This document shows, one piece after another, positions 14,673-24,030 of a stretch of 38,121 nt of DNA. Positions within the stretch are counted from its first letter, which is position 1. Each line of letters starts with the position of its first letter. This DNA is from Negativicoccus succinicivorans (GTDB taxonomy: Bacteria; Bacillota; Negativicutes; Veillonellales; Negativicoccaceae), in the NCBI RefSeq assembly GCF_014207605.1, contig NZ_JACHHI010000008.1, positions 1 to 38,121 on the forward strand. The letters are read 5' to 3'. A program made the position numbers and the translations under genes. Below the pieces are notes generated by a model. The model was not told where the DNA came from. It saw only the letters and a program-made list of their open reading frames with translations, and made no database searches.

Positions 14673-16343
14673 ATGCTTACACTACAATATCAGGGGCAAG
14701 CTTTGAAAGTACCTGAAGGCACCACCGTGGGGACGGTCTGGGAAAGCGTTAAGGAAACGGCTCCGGACGCAGTATTCGCATTGGTGGACGGGCAGACGCT
14801 CGATTTCACGACTGCTTTGGAAAATAACGCCGTCATTAGTTTCGAGACATTGCAATCCGCTGTTGGCAATCGTGCGTATCAGCGGACTTTGATTATGCTG
14901 ATGGCTATGGCTGTCCAGGAATTGTATCCGGATGCCAGAGTGCAGATTGAACATTCCCTCGGACGAGCTTTGTACGGGCAGATCATTCAGAATCGACCGA
15001 CGACGCTTTCGCAAATACAAAAGATTGAAGATCGGATGCATGAAATTGTGCAGGAAGGTCGACCGATCATTAAACAGACGGAAAGTAAAGAGGAAGCGAT
15101 CGCCTATTGTCGAAAAGTGGGGCGTTTGCGTGCAGTAGAACGTTTGCAGGAACTGCGTCCGGAACGGATTTATCTCTACCGTTGCGGCGATTATGTTGAT
15201 TTTTACTTCGGCCCGTTATTGCAGGGTATGAACCGGGTAAATGTGTTTGATATCGTCCATTACGCGCCCGGATTTTTATTGCGTTTTCCCAGTATTTATT
15301 CGGCGCACACTTTGCCTGAGTATGTGGAATTGCGTGAGTTTTCACGCGTCTTTTTTGAAGCGACGAGCTGGAGCGAACAGGTGGGTTGTCGCTATGTAGT
15401 GGATTTAAATCGCGCGATTGCCGACGGCCGCATCAAAGATATTATTGCCATGGCGGAAGCGCGGCATGAAAAGCAGTTGGCGCAAATTGCCGACCGTGTC
15501 GCTGCCAGTCGTCCCGGTATTCGCTTAATCACTATCGCCGGACCGTCTTCGGCGGGGAAAACGACCACGATGCGGCGACTGATGGTACAAATGCAGGTTA
15601 ACGGTATTCAACCGGTGATGATTTCTCTAGACGATTATTTTTATAGTTTAGACGATCGTCCGCGGACAGAAAATGACGAAATCGATCATGAATCCGTTGA
15701 TGCGTTGGATACGACGCTTTTAGAACGGCAGCTGACGGCTCTTTTAGCGGGTGAGCCCGTAAAACTTTCCCGCTATGACTTCGTGCACGGTAAGCAATAT
15801 TTTGCGGAGCAAGAAACCACCTTGCCTCCCAATCAGCCAATTATTTTGGAAGGTCTGCATGCGTTGAATCCGAGCGTTTCGCGTGCCGTTCCTGCGTACC
15901 AGCGGCTACATCTTTACCTGGGTGCATTGACGCAGTTGACCATCAGTGATCACAATCGAATTTCCACTACGGATACACGCTTATTGCGTCGTATGGTCCG
16001 TGACAATCAGTTTCGTGCGCACAGCGCGGAAGAGACGCTGAAAATTTGGCGTAATGTACGATTTGGCGAAGAATCCTATATTTTCCCGTTCCAGGAAGAA
16101 GCGGATATTATTTTTAATACGGCGCTGTTGTATGAACTCCCGGTACTTAAGGTATTGGCAGAGCCGCTTTTGAAGGCGATTCCGAACACTTCACCGGTAG
16201 CCAATGAAGCACATCGTTTATTGGAGTTTTTAAGTATTTTTCAACCATTGAATCCGGCGATGGTACCGTCGAATTCAATTCTACGTGAATTTATCGGTAC
16301 GGCGGGACATGATCAATGTGTACCGCGGACATTGATGGTGTGA
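14673..16343 (+). CDS. TGS-domain nucleoside (uridine) kinase-like protein
   Basis: A 556-residue fusion. Residues 1-60 are a TGS domain, as in threonyl-tRNA synthetase. About 65-240 resembles the ThrRS second additional (SAD) region; it includes RIYLYRCGDYVDFYFGPLL, close to the ThrRS editing-domain tail. From about 283 to the end is a uridine kinase / phosphoribulokinase P-loop domain. That domain has Walker A GPSSAGKTT (290-298), ISLDDYFYSLDDRP, the substrate-binding DHESVDALD, and ILEGLHALNP. This fused family is widespread in Firmicutes and annotated as nucleoside kinase; the role of the tRNA-synthetase-like part is not established. The ATG at 14673 has GGGAGGT upstream. The dnaE gene follows 23 nt after the stop. 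Confidence 0.88.
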   Translation: MLTLQYQGQALKVPEGTTVGTVWESVKETAPDAVFALVDGQTLDFTTALENNAVISFETLQSAVGNRAYQRTLIMLMAMAVQELYPDARVQIEHSLGRALYGQIIQNRPTTLSQIQKIEDRMHEIVQEGRPIIKQTESKEEAIAYCRKVGRLRAVERLQELRPERIYLYRCGDYVDFYFGPLLQGMNRVNVFDIVHYAPGFLLRFPSIYSAHTLPEYVELREFSRVFFEATSWSEQVGCRYVVDLNRAIADGRIKDIIAMAEARHEKQLAQIADRVAASRPGIRLITIAGPSSAGKTTTMRRLMVQMQVNGIQPVMISLDDYFYSLDDRPRTENDEIDHESVDALDTTLLERQLTALLAGEPVKLSRYDFVHGKQYFAEQETTLPPNQPIILEGLHALNPSVSRAVPAYQRLHLYLGALTQLTISDHNRISTTDTRLLRRMVRDNQFRAHSAEETLKIWRNVRFGEESYIFPFQEEADIIFNTALLYELPVLKVLAEPLLKAIPNTSPVANEAHRLLEFLSIFQPLNPAMVPSNSILREFIGTAGHDQCVPRTLMV

Positions 16344-16366
16344 CCGGTATAGGAGAGGAGGCGACC

Positions 16367-19300
16367 ATGACACCTTTTGTACATCTGCATACGCACACGG
16401 AGTACAGTTTGTTTGATGGGATCAGTCGCATCAAAGACTTGGTCGCTTACGTCAAAGAACTTGGTCAGGAGGCGCTGGCCATCACCGACCATGGCGTTAT
16501 GTACGGTTCAGTCTATCTGTATAAAGAAGCGTTAAAGCAGGGAATCAAGCCGATCATCGGGTGTGAAGTATATGTGACCGAGCGGGAGCTCGGCGCGCAG
16601 GATTTAGGCGGCAAAGAGAAGCTGCGTCATCTGATTTTGCTGGCGGAAACCAATGAGGGCTATCGTAACTTGTCAAAGCTCGATACGATAGCCAACACGG
16701 TCGGGTATTGGCGTAAACCGCGTGTGAACCGCGCAGCGATTGCACAATATGCCGACGGTTTGATTGCGCTGTCCGCATGCATTAACGGTGAGCTGCCGCA
16801 AGCATTGCTGGCCGGCGACGAAGCAAAGGCACGGGAAATCATCGAATGGTATATTCAAACATTCGGTCGTGAAAATTATTTTATTGAATTACAGGATCAC
16901 GGATTACCGGAAGAAAAAGCGGTACGTGAATCACTAATTGCATTGGCACGTGAATACGGTGTCGGTATAGTGGCGACCAATGATTTCCACTATATTCAAC
17001 GGGAAGATGCCGGTGCCCAAAACGTGCGCCTGTGTATTTCCACCGGACAAACGTTAGATAATCAGACCTTCAAGTTTGCCAATGACGAGTACTATTGCAA
17101 ATCCGGCGACGAGATGGCGGCGCTTTTTTCCGATGTTCCCGAAGCCCTCAGCAATACGGTGGCTATCGCGGAGCGTTGCCAAGTCGATTTTGTATTCGGT
17201 GAGCATCACTTGCCCGCGTTTCAGGTACCGGAAGGATTTACCGCGCAAACCTATTTGCGCAAATTGTGTGAAGAAGCGCTGCCAACGCGTTACGACGTCA
17301 TCAGTAATGAAGTCAGAGAACGGTTGGAGTATGAACTCGGAATCATTGAAAGCATGGGTTTCAGTGACTACTTTTTGATTGTCATGGATTTTATCGCCTA
17401 TGCGCGATCGCAGGATATTGCGGTAGGGCCGGGGCGCGGCTCGGCAGCGGGCAGTATCGTTGCTTACTTATTGGGCATTACCAATCTCGATCCGTTGGTA
17501 CACGGGCTGCTGTTTGAACGCTTTTTAAATCCGGAGCGTATCAGTATGCCGGATATTGATACCGATATCGGATATAAAGGTCGTGCGGATGTCATCGACT
17601 ACTTGGCGCGCAAATACGGCTCCGAGCATGTCGCACAAATCATCACGTTCGGCACGATGGCAGCCAAAGCGGTTGTGCGTGATGTCGGGCGTGTCATGAA
17701 TTTGCCGTACCCCGATGTGGATCGTATCGCGAAGATGATACCTGGCGGACCGGGCGTGACGCTTGCAGATACGTTGGCAAGCGTGAAGGAATTTCGGACA
17801 GCTTATGACAGTGAGCCGCAAATTCGTCAGCTTATCGATTATGCGTTGGCATTGGAAGGATTGAGCCGTCATGCCGGAACGCACGCGGCAGGGATTGTGA
17901 TCAGTAAGGATCCCGTTGCCGAACACGTACCGTTGCAAAAGTCTGCAGATGATTATTTGCAGACGCAATATGAAAAAGATACCGTAGAAGAGCTCGGATT
18001 GTTGAAAATGGACCTTTTGGGTTTACGTAACTTGACTGTGATCCAGGAAACCGTTGAACTGATCCGAAATAATCGAGGTATCATCGTGGATGTGGATCAT
18101 TTACCCGAAACCGATCCTGAAACGTGCGCGATGCTTTGCGAAGGCGATACCGTCGGTGTATTTCAATCGGAATCGTCCGGATTTACGGCGCTTTTAAAAC
18201 AATTACGACCGGAAGGGTTTGCCGATTTGATTCCGATGGTAGCACTGTATCGTCCGGGACCGCTCGGCAGCGGGATGGCGGAAGATTTTATTCGCCGCCG
18301 TCACGGCGATGCGCAGGTGGAATACCTGCATCCGTTATTGGAACCGATTTTAAAAGAAACATTTGGCGTTATCTTGTATCAAGAACAAGTGATGCAAATT
18401 TCGTCTGTCCTTGGCGGCTTTACTCTCGGTGAAGCAGACTTGCTGCGTCGTGCGATGGGCAAAAAGAAAGAAGACGTCTTGATGGCGCAGCGCGATAAAT
18501 TTTTAGCGGGAGCGGAACAGAAAGGCATCCCTACCATGATCGCTAATCATGTTTTCGATCAGATGGTGTATTTTGCGGGCTACGGTTTTAATAAATCACA
18601 CTCCGCCTGCTATGGATTGATTGCCTGGCAAACCGCTTATTTGAAAGCACATTATCGGCCGGAATTTATGGCGGCGATGATGTCGAGTTATAAAGAAAAC
18701 AGTGATAAATTAAGCCATTATATTGCCGACTGCCGTCTGCACGGCATTCGTGTTTTGGGACCGGACATTAATCAAAGTGCGGTCGATTTTACGGTGGAAA
18801 AAGAAGCGATTCGATTCGGCCTTTCCGCGGTTAAAAATGTGGGCGACGGTCTGGCGGAAGCGATCGTCAAAGCGCGCGAAAATATTTTGCAGGAAGAACA
18901 GGCAAAGGGTGACACACCGGTCGGTTTCCGGTCACTCATTGATTTGGCGGAGCATGTAGCAGTCAACAAGCGCGCTGCCGAATCCCTGGTTCGTGCCGGT
19001 GCTATGGATCATTTGGCAGATGCGGAAGGAATTCATCGCGCTCAAATTTATGAAGCGGTACCGGAGGCAATTCGGATCGGCACAACAGAGCGGGAAAATG
19101 CCAATTCATTGCAAACCGGATTGTTTGATAACATTCCGTTAGCTGTACCGACATTGACCTATCTCAATGTACCTGCCTGGGATCTTGCGACGCTCTTGGC
19201 CGGCGAAAAAGAAACGCTCGGTTTTTACGTGAGCGGCCATCCTCTTTCTCCCTATGAAGAAATTTTACGCAAGGCAACACCCATTTATGAATTACGCGAA

Positions 19301-19933
19301 AACGGTGAGACATATGATCAGCGAAAAGTATGGATTGGCGGTACAGTAACGGCTTTACGTCGACTTTTGACGAAGCGCAATGAGCAAATGGGCTTTGCCA
19401 CGGTGGAAGACTTCGGGGCTAATATCGAAGTCGTGGTTTTCCCTAATCTTTGGGAAGACGTCGCGGCATTGTTAGCGGTGGACGCCGCTGTTTTGATCGA
19501 TGGTCGGACGCAAGCCAATGAGCGCGAAACAAAAATTATTGCGCAGGCGGTATATCCGTTGGAACTGGTCGCCAATCAGACCGTCGTGGTGCCGGAGTGG
19601 AACGCGATGAAATCCGCTGTGATACCTGATGAAGCGCAGACAACGGGCACCACTCCGCAGGCGTCGGAGTCGGAAGTGTCGCTTGCGACCGGTAGGGTGC
19701 CTAAGGCCATTGATTTGCACATTGATGCGGCGCATGAGGGCGTTTCCGTGAGTCAAGCCTTGGCAACTATTTTAACGACGCATCACGGAACGATACCGGT
19801 TACGTTAATTGTGGAACGAACCGGTCTGACGGTACCCATGAATGAAGCGTACTATATTGATGGCAGTCGTGAAGTCATTACGCAATTGCAAGCTCTTTTG
19901 GGAAACACCAAGGTTGGAATAAAGGAGGCTTAA
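16367..19933 (+). CDS. dnaE: DNA polymerase III alpha subunit DnaE
   Basis: An 1188-residue C-family polymerase. Residues about 3-210 are a PHP domain (FVHLHTHTEYSLFDG with the metal His residues, then ITDHGVMYGS and NDFHY). The catalytic palm has GPGRGSAAGSIVAYLLGIT and PDIDTDIGY near 395. Next come the thumb and fingers with GLSRHAGTHAAGIV and MGKKKEDV. After about 860 comes the helix-hairpin-helix segment. An OB fold near 1000 (VWIGGTVTALRRLLTKRNEQMGFATVED) is followed by a C-terminal extension. The start is the ATG with AGGAGG 5 nt upstream (16356-16361). It is the DnaE1 type, not PolC. It directly abuts etfB: the stop is followed at once by the etfB ATG. Confidence 0.97.
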   Translation: MTPFVHLHTHTEYSLFDGISRIKDLVAYVKELGQEALAITDHGVMYGSVYLYKEALKQGIKPIIGCEVYVTERELGAQDLGGKEKLRHLILLAETNEGYRNLSKLDTIANTVGYWRKPRVNRAAIAQYADGLIALSACINGELPQALLAGDEAKAREIIEWYIQTFGRENYFIELQDHGLPEEKAVRESLIALAREYGVGIVATNDFHYIQREDAGAQNVRLCISTGQTLDNQTFKFANDEYYCKSGDEMAALFSDVPEALSNTVAIAERCQVDFVFGEHHLPAFQVPEGFTAQTYLRKLCEEALPTRYDVISNEVRERLEYELGIIESMGFSDYFLIVMDFIAYARSQDIAVGPGRGSAAGSIVAYLLGITNLDPLVHGLLFERFLNPERISMPDIDTDIGYKGRADVIDYLARKYGSEHVAQIITFGTMAAKAVVRDVGRVMNLPYPDVDRIAKMIPGGPGVTLADTLASVKEFRTAYDSEPQIRQLIDYALALEGLSRHAGTHAAGIVISKDPVAEHVPLQKSADDYLQTQYEKDTVEELGLLKMDLLGLRNLTVIQETVELIRNNRGIIVDVDHLPETDPETCAMLCEGDTVGVFQSESSGFTALLKQLRPEGFADLIPMVALYRPGPLGSGMAEDFIRRRHGDAQVEYLHPLLEPILKETFGVILYQEQVMQISSVLGGFTLGEADLLRRAMGKKKEDVLMAQRDKFLAGAEQKGIPTMIANHVFDQMVYFAGYGFNKSHSACYGLIAWQTAYLKAHYRPEFMAAMMSSYKENSDKLSHYIADCRLHGIRVLGPDINQSAVDFTVEKEAIRFGLSAVKNVGDGLAEAIVKARENILQEEQAKGDTPVGFRSLIDLAEHVAVNKRAAESLVRAGAMDHLADAEGIHRAQIYEAVPEAIRIGTTERENANSLQTGLFDNIPLAVPTLTYLNVPAWDLATLLAGEKETLGFYVSGHPLSPYEEILRKATPIYELRENGETYDQRKVWIGGTVTALRRLLTKRNEQMGFATVEDFGANIEVVVFPNLWEDVAALLAVDAAVLIDGRTQANERETKIIAQAVYPLELVANQTVVVPEWNAMKSAVIPDEAQTTGTTPQASESEVSLATGRVPKAIDLHIDAAHEGVSVSQALATILTTHHGTIPVTLIVERTGLTVPMNEAYYIDGSREVITQLQALLGNTKVGIKEA

Positions 19934-20737
19934 ATGCAGATTTTAGTGTGTGTAAAGCAGGTACCGGATACGTCGCAGGTCAAGCTGGATCCTAAAACAA
20001 ATCGCTTGCAACGAGCCGGCGTGCCGAATATTTTGAATCCTTTTGATGAGCACGCAGTGGAAGAGGCGCTCGCGTTAAAAGACAGTTGTGGTGCGACCGT
20101 CACGGTCATTACAATGGGACCGCCGCAAGCAAAGGAAGTGCTGAAAGAGTGTTTAGCCAAGGGTTGTGACCATGCGTATTTAATCAGTGATCGAGCATTC
20201 GGCGGGGCGGATACGTTGGCGACGGCGTATACGCTGGCGACAGCGATTCGTACGCTCGGTATTTTTGACTTAATTTTTTGTGGTAAGCAGGCCATTGATG
20301 GAGATACGGCGCAAGTGGGGGCGCAAATTGCGGAAATGCTCGACTGGCCGCAAGTCAGCGGAGCCGTAGCTTTTACTCTGAAAGGAACCACGGCACAAAT
20401 CGTACGCGAGCATGAGGACGGCTACGAGACGATAAAAGTAGAATTGCCGGTATTGGTGACGACCACTAAACATCTGAATACGCCGCGCTATCCGTCACTT
20501 CGCGGGCTGATTGCAGCACGAACAGCGGAAATAAAAACGCTCACGGCGGCGGATCTGCCTGTTGAACCGGAACGAATCGGCATGGCCGGTTCGCCGACGC
20601 AGGTGCGTCGTGTGTATACGCCGCAAGGTCACAGCCATGGTGAAATTTTTGCTGATTTGTCCGAGCAACAAGCGGTGCAGGCTTTGCTCGCAAAACTCAA
20701 AGAGCGCGGTTTCGAACGCCAAGGAGGTGCCCAATGA
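19934..20737 (+). CDS. etfB: Electron transfer flavoprotein beta subunit
   Basis: A 267-residue EtfB that binds AMP or FAD in the heterodimer and shuttles electrons from acyl-CoA dehydrogenases or in bifurcating complexes. Seen: MQILVCVKQVPDT at the start, NILNPFDEHAVEEAL near 32-46, VTVITMGPPQAKEVLKECLAKGCDHAYLISDRAFGGADTLATAYTLA (55-100), CGKQAIDGDTAQVGAQIAE (near 116), and LPVLVTTTKHLNTPRYPSLRGLI near 175. AAAGGAGG in the last codons of dnaE serves as its ribosome site. It overlaps etfA by 4 nt. Whether it is the bifurcating type cannot be decided without partner genes. Confidence 0.95.
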   Translation: MQILVCVKQVPDTSQVKLDPKTNRLQRAGVPNILNPFDEHAVEEALALKDSCGATVTVITMGPPQAKEVLKECLAKGCDHAYLISDRAFGGADTLATAYTLATAIRTLGIFDLIFCGKQAIDGDTAQVGAQIAEMLDWPQVSGAVAFTLKGTTAQIVREHEDGYETIKVELPVLVTTTKHLNTPRYPSLRGLIAARTAEIKTLTAADLPVEPERIGMAGSPTQVRRVYTPQGHSHGEIFADLSEQQAVQALLAKLKERGFERQGGAQ

Positions 20738-21729
20738 ACGAACAAGCACATCACCTTTATGTTGTCGCGGAGCATTTTGAAGGGAAGTTGCGACCGGTCA
20801 CCATGGAACTGATCGGCAAAGCGCACGAATTGGCGGAAGTGAGCGGGGAAGAAGTTCATGCCGTGCTTATCGGGGCAAATGTAGAAGACTTGGCGCAAAA
20901 TCTCATCGCGGTCGGTGCAGACGTGGTGCATTATCTGACGGCGAGTGAATTAAAAGAATATTCGACAGAGGGATACACTTATGCACTCGAGCGGTTGTGC
21001 CGTGAAGTTCAACCCGCTGCGATTTTAATCGGAGCCACCCACAACGGGCGCGATCTGGCGCCGCGCCTTTCGGCGCGACTGCAATGCGGTGTAGTGGCCG
21101 ACTGCACCGATATTAAGATGGACGCCGAAACACGTTCGTTGACATGGACGCGTCCTGCGCTGGGAGGTAATATTTTAGCGGATATTATTTGCCCAAAACA
21201 TCGACCGCAAATGGGGACGGTGCGACCGAACGTATTTCCGAAACCAGTACCGGACTCCTCTCGTAAAGGACATGTTGAGAAGCGGGCGATAGAAATTCCC
21301 GAAGGTACTATTCGCACACGTCGTACGAATTATGAACAGGTACCGCAGGAAGAGGTCAATCTCGAAGATGCGGAGATTATTATCAGCGGCGGGCGAGGCA
21401 TGGGATCGGCGGAAGCGTTTCGCAAGCTTCATACGCTGGCTCGGAAATTAGATGGCACGGTCGCGGCTTCGCGTGCGGCCGTTGATGCCGGTTGGGAACC
21501 GTCTATTCATCAGGTCGGCCAAACGGGCAAAAATGTCGGCCCGAAAATTTATTTTGCCTTCGGTATTTCCGGCGCGATTCAGCACCTTGCCGGAATCAGC
21601 GGCGCGGATACGGTGGTTGCGATCAATAAAGATCCGCAGGCTCCGATTTTCCAGCGCGCCGATTATGGTATCGTCGGTGATGTCCATATTGTTTTAGAAG
21701 AAATGTTGGCGCAACTCGAGGAGGACTGA
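20734..21729 (+). CDS. etfA: Electron transfer flavoprotein alpha subunit
   Basis: A 331-residue EtfA. The N-terminal part (about 1-190) is the alpha/beta domain with ILIGATHNGRDLAPRLSARLQCGVVADCTDI. The C-terminal FAD domain carries the family signature: IISGGRGMGSAEAF, ASRAAVDAGWEPSIHQVGQTGKNVGPKIYFAFGISGAIQHLAGI and VAINKDPQAPIFQRADYGIVGD. The short length, with no N-terminal ferredoxin domain, argues against a FixB variant with extra clusters. The start has AAGGAGGTGCCC upstream and overlaps etfB by 4 nt. The pyruvate kinase gene begins 1 nt after its stop. Confidence 0.95.
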   Translation: MNEQAHHLYVVAEHFEGKLRPVTMELIGKAHELAEVSGEEVHAVLIGANVEDLAQNLIAVGADVVHYLTASELKEYSTEGYTYALERLCREVQPAAILIGATHNGRDLAPRLSARLQCGVVADCTDIKMDAETRSLTWTRPALGGNILADIICPKHRPQMGTVRPNVFPKPVPDSSRKGHVEKRAIEIPEGTIRTRRTNYEQVPQEEVNLEDAEIIISGGRGMGSAEAFRKLHTLARKLDGTVAASRAAVDAGWEPSIHQVGQTGKNVGPKIYFAFGISGAIQHLAGISGADTVVAINKDPQAPIFQRADYGIVGDVHIVLEEMLAQLEED

Positions 21730-21730
21730 C

Positions 21731-23491
21731 ATGGATTCGGTGATGTCCAAACGTACCAAGATCGTTTGTACCGTAGGCCCCGGCACTGACGCACCGGGGG
21801 TACTGGAGCGTATGATTGCGGCCGGTATGAATGTGGCACGGTTCAATTTTTCACACGGTACGCATGAAGAGCAAGGGCGGCGTATGGACGCTGTTAAAGC
21901 AGCGTCGGAGAAATTAAAAACACCGATCGCTTTGATGTTGGACACCAAAGGACCGGAAATGCGACTTGGTTTTTTTGCTGAAGGCGCAACCAAACTCGTA
22001 CAGGGTACGTCTTTTAGCCTGCTAAGTGAAACCGTTCTCGGCGATGAACATCAGGCGACTGTTTCCTATCCGGAATTATGGAGGCAAACACGTCCGGGGC
22101 AGTCTATCCTGCTGGCGGACGGATTGGTTCGTTTGCTGGTTACTAACGTTGAATCCGGTAAAATAACAACGGTGGTGGAAAACACCGGAGTTATCAGCGA
22201 TCGGAAACGAGTAGCGTGTCCTTCATTGCCCGTGCTGTTGCCGGCACTTTCCGAGGCCGATAAAGAGGATCTGCTGTTTGGCGTCGCAAAAGACGTTGAT
22301 TATGTGGCGGCATCGTTTATCCAACGCGCGGACGACATTGTTGAGATTAAACGATTTCTCGAACAAGCGGGCGGCCGCCATATTCGCGTTATTGCCAAAA
22401 TTGAAAATGAAGAAGGCTTGCGAAATGTCGAATCGATTATGCAGCAGGCGGACGGCATGATGGTGGCACGCGGCGACTTGGGTGTGGAGATTCCGCCGGA
22501 ACGTGTACCGCTGCTGCAAAAAGAAATGATTTCGCTTTGTAACCGATTGGGTAAGCCGGTCATTACGGCCACCCAAATGCTGGAGTCGATGATTGTTAAT
22601 CCGCGCCCGACTCGTGCGGAGACAAGCGACATTGCGAATGCGATTTTGGATGGTACCGATGCGATTATGCTCAGTGGTGAAACGGCAAACGGTAAGTATC
22701 CGGTGACAGCAGTGGAGACTATGTTCAAAGTGGCACAGTATACAGAACGCAGTTCGCTGTACCAACAACGTCCGCGGCCGTTGCCCGACGAAGCGGCGGT
22801 GACCACAGAAGCCATCAGTCAGTCTACGGTAACGATTTCACAAAATTTACATGCGAAAGCTATTTTAACAGCCAGTGAATCGGGACGTACGGCGCTTATG
22901 GTTTCCAAATATCGTCCGGACTGTCCGCTTGTTATGGTTTCTCCGCATTTGTGTTCATTGCGTCGCGCAGCTCTTTACTGGGGTGTCACACCGGTTATCG
23001 GCGAATCCACAGAAGATACAGACAGGATGGTTAATATGACGGTCGCCGCCGCAATGCGCGCCGGGGTTATTGATGACGGAGACCTGGTCGTCATCACTGC
23101 CGGTGTTCCTTCGGGCAAAGAGGGCACCACCAACATGATTCGCGTTCATGTGGCAGGACAGGTTCTTTTGAAAGGAATGGGCGTCGGTAACGGATCCGCT
23201 ACCGGAAAAATAGTTTTGGCGAAGCCGCAAAATATTCCCGTATTTCAGCCGGGCGATATTTTAGTTGTCGACACGATGGATGAAAAGATCGTGCCGTATG
23301 TGCAGCAGGCCGGTGCGATTATTGCGGTGGAAGAAGGCTTGACCAGTCCCGCCGCCGTGGTCGGACTGGAATGGAAAAAGCCGACGGTAGTGGGAGTGAA
23401 ACAGGCATTAACACGTTTACTGACCGGGGAACGGGTAACGGTGGACGCGGCGCGCGGTTTTATTTATCGCGGTCGTGTCAACGCCAGATAA
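21731..23491 (+). CDS. pyk: Pyruvate kinase with C-terminal PEP-utiliser domain
   Basis: A 586-residue pyruvate kinase (PEP + ADP to pyruvate + ATP). Motifs in order: KIVCTVGPGT, NVARFNFSHGTHEEQ, LDTKGPEMR, the B domain, then KIENEEG, MVARGDLGVEIPPERV and TATQMLESM near 280. The allosteric C domain ends near 470. The last ~110 residues form the swivelling PEP-utiliser-like domain (GSATGKIVLAKP, then VEEGLTSPAAVVGLEWKKPTVVGV), as in Bacillus PykA of about 585 residues. The ATG at 21731 is preceded by AGGAGG with 6-nt spacing. It is the last gene of the nucleoside kinase-dnaE-etfBA-pyk run. Confidence 0.97.
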   Translation: MDSVMSKRTKIVCTVGPGTDAPGVLERMIAAGMNVARFNFSHGTHEEQGRRMDAVKAASEKLKTPIALMLDTKGPEMRLGFFAEGATKLVQGTSFSLLSETVLGDEHQATVSYPELWRQTRPGQSILLADGLVRLLVTNVESGKITTVVENTGVISDRKRVACPSLPVLLPALSEADKEDLLFGVAKDVDYVAASFIQRADDIVEIKRFLEQAGGRHIRVIAKIENEEGLRNVESIMQQADGMMVARGDLGVEIPPERVPLLQKEMISLCNRLGKPVITATQMLESMIVNPRPTRAETSDIANAILDGTDAIMLSGETANGKYPVTAVETMFKVAQYTERSSLYQQRPRPLPDEAAVTTEAISQSTVTISQNLHAKAILTASESGRTALMVSKYRPDCPLVMVSPHLCSLRRAALYWGVTPVIGESTEDTDRMVNMTVAAAMRAGVIDDGDLVVITAGVPSGKEGTTNMIRVHVAGQVLLKGMGVGNGSATGKIVLAKPQNIPVFQPGDILVVDTMDEKIVPYVQQAGAIIAVEEGLTSPAAVVGLEWKKPTVVGVKQALTRLLTGERVTVDAARGFIYRGRVNAR

Positions 23492-23499
23492 ACGAAACT

Positions 23500-23528
23500 T
23501 TGACACGCTTATATCACTTGTTTATAAT
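23500..23528 (+). promoter_or_regulatory. Consensus promoter of bcp-dat
   Basis: TTGACA (23500-23505), 17-bp spacer, TATAAT (23523-23528). Both hexamers are perfect. It begins only 8 nt after pyk ends, so bcp has its own strong promoter. Confidence 0.95.
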
Positions 23529-23567
23529 AAACTTGTTCCGTAACTATACATTAATTGGGGTGAAATC

Positions 23568-24020
23568 ATGGCAAATTTAGAAGTCGGTGCACAGGCTCCT
23601 GCGTTTACGGCGTGGGCCGATAATGGGCAAACGGTAACAAAAGACAGCCTTAAAGGACAAAAAGTGATTTTGTACTTTTATCCCAAAGACAAAACACCCG
23701 GCTGTACTCTTGAAGCACAAAATTTCCAGCGCCATATCGGAGATTTCCAAAAGCTCGGTTATGCCGTGTACGGTATCAGTCGAGATGATGCGAATTCGCA
23801 TCAGGATTTTAAAGCGAAAGAACAGTTGGAATTTGCTCTTTTGAGTGATCCTCAAGGGCAGATGTGCCGTGATTTCGGCGTATTGCAAACGGAAGATCCG
23901 AGTGAAAAAATTGCCCGCTCGACCTTTGTTATGGATCAGCAAGGGGTGCTTACGCACATTTACCACGGCGTAAAGCCCGCTACTCACATTCAGGAAATAC
24001 TTAAGGATTTGCAAGCTTAG
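23568..24020 (+). CDS. bcp: Peroxiredoxin of the Bcp (PrxQ) group
   Basis: A 150-residue cytosolic thioredoxin-fold peroxidase that reduces hydrogen and organic peroxides. It has YFYPKDKTPGCTLEAQNF with the peroxidatic Cys46. The usual resolving Cys five residues later is Gln51. The only other Cys is Cys100 (MCRDFG), so it may use a 1-Cys cycle or a different resolving residue. It has a strong consensus promoter, GGGGTGA as ribosome site, and the dat gene 10 nt downstream. Length is normal for Bcp. Confidence 0.93.
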   Translation: MANLEVGAQAPAFTAWADNGQTVTKDSLKGQKVILYFYPKDKTPGCTLEAQNFQRHIGDFQKLGYAVYGISRDDANSHQDFKAKEQLEFALLSDPQGQMCRDFGVLQTEDPSEKIARSTFVMDQQGVLTHIYHGVKPATHIQEILKDLQA

Positions 24021-24030
24021 GAGGATGAAA

